DNA of 64,000 nt, from NCBI RefSeq assembly GCF_012516315.1, contig NZ_CP051185.1, positions 6,267,363 to 6,331,362 of the forward strand. The letters run 5' to 3'. Positions 58,841-64,000 of this stretch are shown piece by piece. The DNA comes from Limnospira fusiformis SAG 85.79 (GTDB lineage: Bacteria > Cyanobacteriota > Cyanobacteriia > Cyanobacteriales > Microcoleaceae). Under the pieces are notes generated by a model. The model ran no database searches. It was given only the letters and a program-made list of their open reading frames with translations, and was not told the DNA's origin. The position numbers and the translations under genes are program-made. Numbering within the stretch: the stretch's first letter is position 1; each line of letters starts with the position of its first letter.

Positions 58841-61800
58841 ATGTTTCCTTCAGTTGTAGCTGCCCAAATTAGGAACTGTGTTTCTGACTATTTGATAACC
58901 ACCTTTCGACCGACAACGCCAGGGTTTAATGGGTTGATTGAACGATTCCTGAAAACGGCTAATAACCTCTATCGCGGACCTTATGTTTCGGTGGGTTTAC
59001 CGTTTCGACAGGGTACAATTGGCGGGGACTATTTCCCGGAAATTCCCCTGGGTTTTATCCCGTTTTTGCACCAAGAACGCGCTTTTAATCGCCTCAGTCC
59101 CCCTAACTATCAGTCAACTATAATCGCCACGGGGACGGGTTCGGGGAAAACGGAATGTTTCTTAATTCCCCTCCTAGAACATTGTCGCCAACAGGGGAAT
59201 AAACCGGGGATAAAAGCGATTTTAATTTATCCTATGAACGCTTTAGCGACGGACCAAAGTAAACGTATCGCCCAAATAATTGAGCAAACTCCCTCGCTAA
59301 AAGGTCAGGTTACGGCTGGGTTATATGTAGGGGAAAAAGACGAAAAACCTACGCGGGTGATGACCCCAGAAAAGGTGATTACTGATAAAGAGATGTTGCG
59401 AAAGTCTCCCCCAGATATCCTGCTGACTAACTATAAAATGTTGGACTATCTGCTAATTCGACCAGACCTTCAAACTTTATGGACAAATAATGAACCGGAA
59501 ACTTTGCGCTATTTGGTAGTTGATGAATTCCATACTTTTGATGGCGCACAGGGGACGGACTTGGCTTGTTTGTTGCGTCGCCTAAAACACCGCCTCCAAA
59601 CTCCCCCAGGACATTTGGCTTGTGTGGGAACTTCGGCGACTTTGGGGAACAAAAGTGATAAAACGGAAATCTTAGCCTATAGTAAAACTATCTTTAAAGA
59701 AGAGTTTGAGGCGGCGGCTTTAATTGAAGAAGACCGCCTAAGTGATGGGGAATTTTTGGGGAATGCTTTATTAAACGTCCTCCCCCTACCGAGGTTAGAG
59801 GACTGGGAAAAACTGCAACCGGACAACTACACCGACCCGGAAAACTATCTACAAACTCAAGCGCAACTTTGGTTAAACCCGACTACAGAAACGGATACTT
59901 TTATTAATAAACCCATAGACGACCAGTGGCGGGTAGAATTAGGGAAGGAACTAAAAAGCCTCCCAATTATCCATAATTTAATCAGGGTTTTAAAGGAAAA
60001 ATCCTGCACCTACGAGGAAATTCTCGATCGCATTGGTAGCCGTCTCCACTTCCCGGTCAAACAACACCCAGAATATTGCTATCTTCTCCTGGATAGCATT
60101 TTCGCGTTAATTAGCGCGGCACGTTGCCAAATTGACAACCCCAATGGTACAATAATCATAGCCCCTTGGGTGACATTACGGGTACAGGTCTGGTTTCGGG
60201 AACTCAAGCGTATGGTGGCTTCTGTGGAGTCGCAGCCGGAACTTGCTTTCTCGGACGACCTCACCCCAGAGTTACGCCAAAATCAGAAAACCTTACCGGT
60301 CATGCACTGTCGCGACTGTGGGGCGACGGGTTGGGGTGGTGTGCGCCATTCCACGATTAATAATAAACTTATCCCCAACGACCTGCGTGGCTTCTATCAA
60401 GCGTTTTTCAGCCAGAAGCCGTTAGTGTCCTTCCTGTTTCCCTGCGACGAGTCTCACGAGGAAACTCAACTCCTCTGTCGTCACTGTCTCACGGTTAACC
60501 CAACTTCGGTGGAATTCTGTAAGGGTTGTCATAAGGAAAACAACGCGGATAATTTCATCCGGGTGTTAGTCCCGGAGGTGACGCAAACAGTAACCCGAAA
60601 CGGACAGGAACAGTTAATATCTAACCATGACTGCCCTTTCTGTGGCAACTCGAACGGCTTATCAATTTTGGGCGCACAAGCAGCCAGCCTGACGAGCGCT
60701 AGTATTGGCATCTTGTACACGACACCGTTCAATCAGGACAAGAAACTACTCACCTTTTCGGACTCGGTACAAGATGCTGCTCACAGGGCTGGATTTTACA
60801 ACGCCCGCACCTATCGTAGCACATTACGCACGTCAATTTTCCAATTAGTGCGAGAATCTCAACATCCCCTGACTTTGCAGGAATTATGCGATCGCTTTGC
60901 GGACTATTGGCGGGAAAAAATCCCCATCCCAGAAAATTATATCGCGACTTTCCTACCGACAGACCTGCAATGGTTGCGGGAGTGGGACGACTTCCTAAAT
61001 GGCGATCGGTCTAAATTAGACCCCCACACGGCTTTACCGGACTTACTGGAGTTAGTCGAAAAGCGCCTGGTGTGGGAAATTGTGACGCAATTCGGACACC
61101 GAGGGGCGATCGGTCCGTCTTTGGAACGCAGCGGGGTCGCTAGTGTCAGCTTTAACCCCCAATTCCTGACGGCTGCGACTAAGACGCTACACCAAAAGCT
61201 GAGTAATGAAATAGAAGCGCTGCGGACAGTGAGTGAGGACCGGGTAAGGGAGTTAATCGTGGGTTTATTGCATCATCTCCGCCACCGGGGAGGGATTGTG
61301 CAACCTGTCACCCAAGGCAATTATATCAGCAGTGGCGGCGAAACATATCTTTTGTCTAAATTAGTTTATATGCCAGGGGTGGGTCCTTCTGTCCCCGCGC
61401 CGAAATTTCTGGTAAATGCGGCGGCGAAAACTAAGCAGTTTGAAAGGGTGATCTCTGGGAAAAACAGAGACAGTTGGTGCGAAGATTGGACTATGCGAGT
61501 ATTTGCTCCCCACACGCTGCTACTGAAGGAACAACTGATTGATATATTACACTTCACCCTAGAGACTTTGGTGGGGGCGAAGTTGCTAGAGTCTCATTTT
61601 TGCGGTCAAGGTCGCGCTTGGGGTATCCCCATGGCTGCGATTATAATTAACCCAGGGGGAAAGGTTCTTACTTGCGATCGCTGTTATCATCAAATCACCC
61701 ATTCTCGGACTTCTTCCCACTTACCGGACACTTGTCGCAGCTTAGGCTGTCAGGGACATTACCACGAAGACGACCAACGCCCCGGTTTAGTCTACTATCG

Positions 61801-64000
61801 CCAAATGTATCAACAGGGAGAAGTTCGTCGCATTGTGGCGGCGGAACATACGGGACTTTTAAGCCGCACTACCCGCGAACGTTTAGAACACCGTTTTATC
61901 CAGAGCGATCGCTATTGTGATCCTAACTTAATTTCGGCGACTTCGACGTTAGAAATGGGGATTAATATTGGCGACCTCTCCAGTGTTTTCCTGTGTTCTC
62001 TCCCCCCCAACGTTGCCAACTACCAGCAGCGAATTGGTCGCGCGGGACGACGAGACGGTAATGCGTTAGTGGGAGTAATTGCCAACGCCAAACCTCACGA
62101 TTTATTCTTCTACAGCGACCCCGCCCAAATGCTAGAAGGGGGGATAGAGGCTTCGGGATGCTATCTAAACGCGGCGGCGATTTTAGAGAGACAACTGACG
62201 GCGTTTTGCCTAGATAATTGGGTGGCAAGTGGGTTAGACTCGGAAGGATTCTCTCCCCAACTTAATGATATCCTAAACCATCTGCAAAATCAAGCCCAAA
62301 ATCGATTTCCTTACAATTGGCTAAGGTTCATTGACAGCCAGCAAGGGGAATTACTGAGGGAATTTATAGATTTATTCGCGGATACCATTACGCCAGAAAC
62401 TCAAGCCCAAATTGAGGAGTTCATGCACCAGGGACAAGGGGAAATCGGCGGACTAGGCTGGCGCATTTTGAACCGCCTAGAAGGAATGAAAAAAGAACGA
62501 CATCGTTTTAATAATGCGATCGTCAACCTCACCAAAAAAATCAAAGCCCAAAAAGGGGAACCCACCCACCTGCAAGACCCGGACAAGCTGGCAGAAATGG
62601 AACAAGAAAAAGAGGGACTCCGGGAAATTATCCGAGATATCAACAACAAAAATATCTTTAACTTTCTGACGGACGAGGGACTGCTCCCCAACTATGCTTT
62701 CCCGGAAGCGGGAGTAACTTTACGGTCAATGGTTTTGCGGAAACTGCGGCCAAAACAAGGGGCGAATGGTAAGCGTTATGAGGTGCTAACCATGACCTAT
62801 GAACGCCCCAGCCAGGTGGCGATTAGAGAATTAGTACCCAGCGGGGTTTTCTATGCGGAAGGAAGACGAGTAAAGGTTGACCAAATAGACCTCAAATTAT
62901 CGGAGCCGCAAGAGTGGCGAATTTGTCGAAGTTGTAGTTATGCAACGGAGAGTTTTCAACCAGAAGCCCATCAAAAAACCTGCCCGCGATGTAATGATAC
63001 CCTATGGAGTGATAAAGGCAGGTTGCGGACTATGCTGCGGTTACGGCAAGTTATGGCAACTACTGCCGACCAGACAAGTCGCCTAACTGATGATAGTGAA
63101 GACCGCAAAATCGAATTTTTCGAGAAACAGTTATTAGTGGATTTTTTGCCGGAATTCCGCGAACAAACTTTTTTGATTAATCACCCAGAGTTTCCCTTTG
63201 GGTTCGAGTATATTTCCCGCACGAAGTTCCGCGAAATCAACCTAGGCGAGTCTTTGTCCACGGGGGAAACGGTGGAAATTGCGGGTAAAAAATTTACGAC
63301 AAAAGGGTTTACAGTTTGCCGCAGTTGTGGTAAAGTAATAGATAGGAATAAGGACCACGCCCAAAATCACGCGATTAGCTGTCAGTGGCGGGACAAACCC
63401 GACCAGGTAAAAACTATCGAGGTGCTGTATCTTTACCGGGAATTTGAATCAGAATCAATCCGGTTTTTAATGCCGGATGAAAGTTTCTGGACTCCGGAAG
63501 GTTTGCACTCGTTTATTGCAGCGCTCCAATTAGGCTTAAAAGAGAAGTTTCGGGGGAAAGTAGACCACCTCCGCACGACCATTAGCGAAGAACCGCAACC
63601 GGAAAGCAACCTCCGCAAATCGTTTTTATATCTGTTCGATAGCATACCGGGAGGGACGGGATATCTGCGGCAATTAATTCGCCAGCCGCAGGAATTACAA
63701 GAGGTATTTCTGCAAGCCTTGGAAAAGATGAGAACCTGTAGTTGCAAAGAAAGGCATCAAGACGGGTGCTATCAATGTATTTTTGCTTATCGGAATAGTT
63801 TTTATAAAGACTATACCAGCCGGAAAAAGGCGGAGAGTTTACTGGGAAAATTACTGAATCATTGGAGTGAATTAAAAGACCATTCGGAAGGTTTATCAGC
63901 GATTCGAGTTAATAGCAATTTAGAGAGTGAACTAGAGAGGAACTTTATCAAGGCGCTATCAATGCGAACTGATTTAGTGCTGAAACCAGAGATTATTGAT
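58841..64000 (+). CDS. Giant DUF1998-type helicase, DISARM/Druantia-like (3' end beyond the window)
   Basis: At least 1720 codons, open to the last base. It starts MFPSVVAAQIRNCVSDYL after a purine-rich ribosome binding site. Motor motifs: Walker A TGTGSGKTE (T97 to E105), YPMNALATDQ, DEFH box (D228), TSATLG, then ATSTLEMGINIGDL and QQRIGRAGRRDGN for the second lobe (near residues 1030-1080). Cys pairs CRDCG, CRHC, CKGC, CRSC, CPRC and CRSCG suggest zinc sites. IPGGTGYLRQLIRQ and GCYQCIFAYRN near the end are the DUF1998 (MZB) signature. Druantia DruE and DISARM helicases have this architecture. Position after an SNF2 helicase and a methylase favours a DISARM-like system, but the assignment is inferred. 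Confidence 0.82.
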   Translation, partial: MFPSVVAAQIRNCVSDYLITTFRPTTPGFNGLIERFLKTANNLYRGPYVSVGLPFRQGTIGGDYFPEIPLGFIPFLHQERAFNRLSPPNYQSTIIATGTGSGKTECFLIPLLEHCRQQGNKPGIKAILIYPMNALATDQSKRIAQIIEQTPSLKGQVTAGLYVGEKDEKPTRVMTPEKVITDKEMLRKSPPDILLTNYKMLDYLLIRPDLQTLWTNNEPETLRYLVVDEFHTFDGAQGTDLACLLRRLKHRLQTPPGHLACVGTSATLGNKSDKTEILAYSKTIFKEEFEAAALIEEDRLSDGEFLGNALLNVLPLPRLEDWEKLQPDNYTDPENYLQTQAQLWLNPTTETDTFINKPIDDQWRVELGKELKSLPIIHNLIRVLKEKSCTYEEILDRIGSRLHFPVKQHPEYCYLLLDSIFALISAARCQIDNPNGTIIIAPWVTLRVQVWFRELKRMVASVESQPELAFSDDLTPELRQNQKTLPVMHCRDCGATGWGGVRHSTINNKLIPNDLRGFYQAFFSQKPLVSFLFPCDESHEETQLLCRHCLTVNPTSVEFCKGCHKENNADNFIRVLVPEVTQTVTRNGQEQLISNHDCPFCGNSNGLSILGAQAASLTSASIGILYTTPFNQDKKLLTFSDSVQDAAHRAGFYNARTYRSTLRTSIFQLVRESQHPLTLQELCDRFADYWREKIPIPENYIATFLPTDLQWLREWDDFLNGDRSKLDPHTALPDLLELVEKRLVWEIVTQFGHRGAIGPSLERSGVASVSFNPQFLTAATKTLHQKLSNEIEALRTVSEDRVRELIVGLLHHLRHRGGIVQPVTQGNYISSGGETYLLSKLVYMPGVGPSVPAPKFLVNAAAKTKQFERVISGKNRDSWCEDWTMRVFAPHTLLLKEQLIDILHFTLETLVGAKLLESHFCGQGRAWGIPMAAIIINPGGKVLTCDRCYHQITHSRTSSHLPDTCRSLGCQGHYHEDDQRPGLVYYRQMYQQGEVRRIVAAEHTGLLSRTTRERLEHRFIQSDRYCDPNLISATSTLEMGINIGDLSSVFLCSLPPNVANYQQRIGRAGRRDGNALVGVIANAKPHDLFFYSDPAQMLEGGIEASGCYLNAAAILERQLTAFCLDNWVASGLDSEGFSPQLNDILNHLQNQAQNRFPYNWLRFIDSQQGELLREFIDLFADTITPETQAQIEEFMHQGQGEIGGLGWRILNRLEGMKKERHRFNNAIVNLTKKIKAQKGEPTHLQDPDKLAEMEQEKEGLREIIRDINNKNIFNFLTDEGLLPNYAFPEAGVTLRSMVLRKLRPKQGANGKRYEVLTMTYERPSQVAIRELVPSGVFYAEGRRVKVDQIDLKLSEPQEWRICRSCSYATESFQPEAHQKTCPRCNDTLWSDKGRLRTMLRLRQVMATTADQTSRLTDDSEDRKIEFFEKQLLVDFLPEFREQTFLINHPEFPFGFEYISRTKFREINLGESLSTGETVEIAGKKFTTKGFTVCRSCGKVIDRNKDHAQNHAISCQWRDKPDQVKTIEVLYLYREFESESIRFLMPDESFWTPEGLHSFIAALQLGLKEKFRGKVDHLRTTISEEPQPESNLRKSFLYLFDSIPGGTGYLRQLIRQPQELQEVFLQALEKMRTCSCKERHQDGCYQCIFAYRNSFYKDYTSRKKAESLLGKLLNHWSELKDHSEGLSAIRVNSNLESELERNFIKALSMRTDLVLKPEIID

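Noticed and set aside
60079-63747. Minus-strand ORFs of 60-104 codons inside the last 5 kb
   Set aside because: They are antisense shadows of the giant helicase, whose plus-strand frame stays open from 58841 to the window end and has clear motifs.

Overview
The window looks like the chromosome of a filamentous cyanobacterium of the Arthrospira/Limnospira type. Direct support is the very frequent GCGATCGC octamer (HIP1), a ferredoxin-thioredoxin reductase catalytic subunit, a high-light-inducible protein, a GUN4-domain protein, a lipid-A-disaccharide-synthase-related protein of the cyanobacterial kind, and fragments of a split rpoC1. The genus is an inference. I see no tRNA, rRNA or CRISPR array.

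Layout. From 1 to 4.8 kb: a GH57 glucan enzyme, a tandem array of six copies of a 65-residue protein (one frameshifted), and argJ. From 4.8 to 15.8 kb: a tandem array on the minus strand of thirteen near-identical Uma2-family (DUF820) genes plus a stub. The copies differ mainly in the number of 7-residue coiled-coil repeats near the C-terminus. From 15.9 to 27.6 kb is ordinary chromosome: a response regulator, an LRAT-like protein, a sugar-binding lipoprotein, a frameshifted Ser/Thr kinase-GUN4 gene, an HLIP, ddl, a DUF309 protein, ftrC, a cyclic-nucleotide-binding protein, a thioredoxin-TPR protein, an LpxB-related protein and a DUF4336 protein.

From 27.6 to 43.5 kb is an accessory island. 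It holds about nine toxin-antitoxin modules, several broken, separated by recurring palindrome-plus-TAAAAT elements and by repeated remnants of the 5' end of a CHAT-protease gene. Inside it lies a very unusual ORF: two membrane segments and bacterial-Ig-like repeats fused in frame to an apparently complete RNA polymerase beta subunit, followed by a gutted rpoC1.

From 43.5 to 64 kb is a defence-like block on the plus strand: a TPR-CHAT protease, a small partner, a protein with two C-terminal membrane helices, an SNF2-type helicase, a 1612-residue Eco57I-like adenine methyltransferase, and a DUF1998-type giant helicase that runs off the window end. A REP-associated (RAYT-like) transposase sits in this block between two arrays of the GAAACCCGGTTTC palindrome, the same palindrome found throughout the island. 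The CHAT trio may work as protease plus membrane effector. The helicase/methylase/helicase set resembles DISARM or Druantia-like systems. Both functional readings are inference from domains and order.
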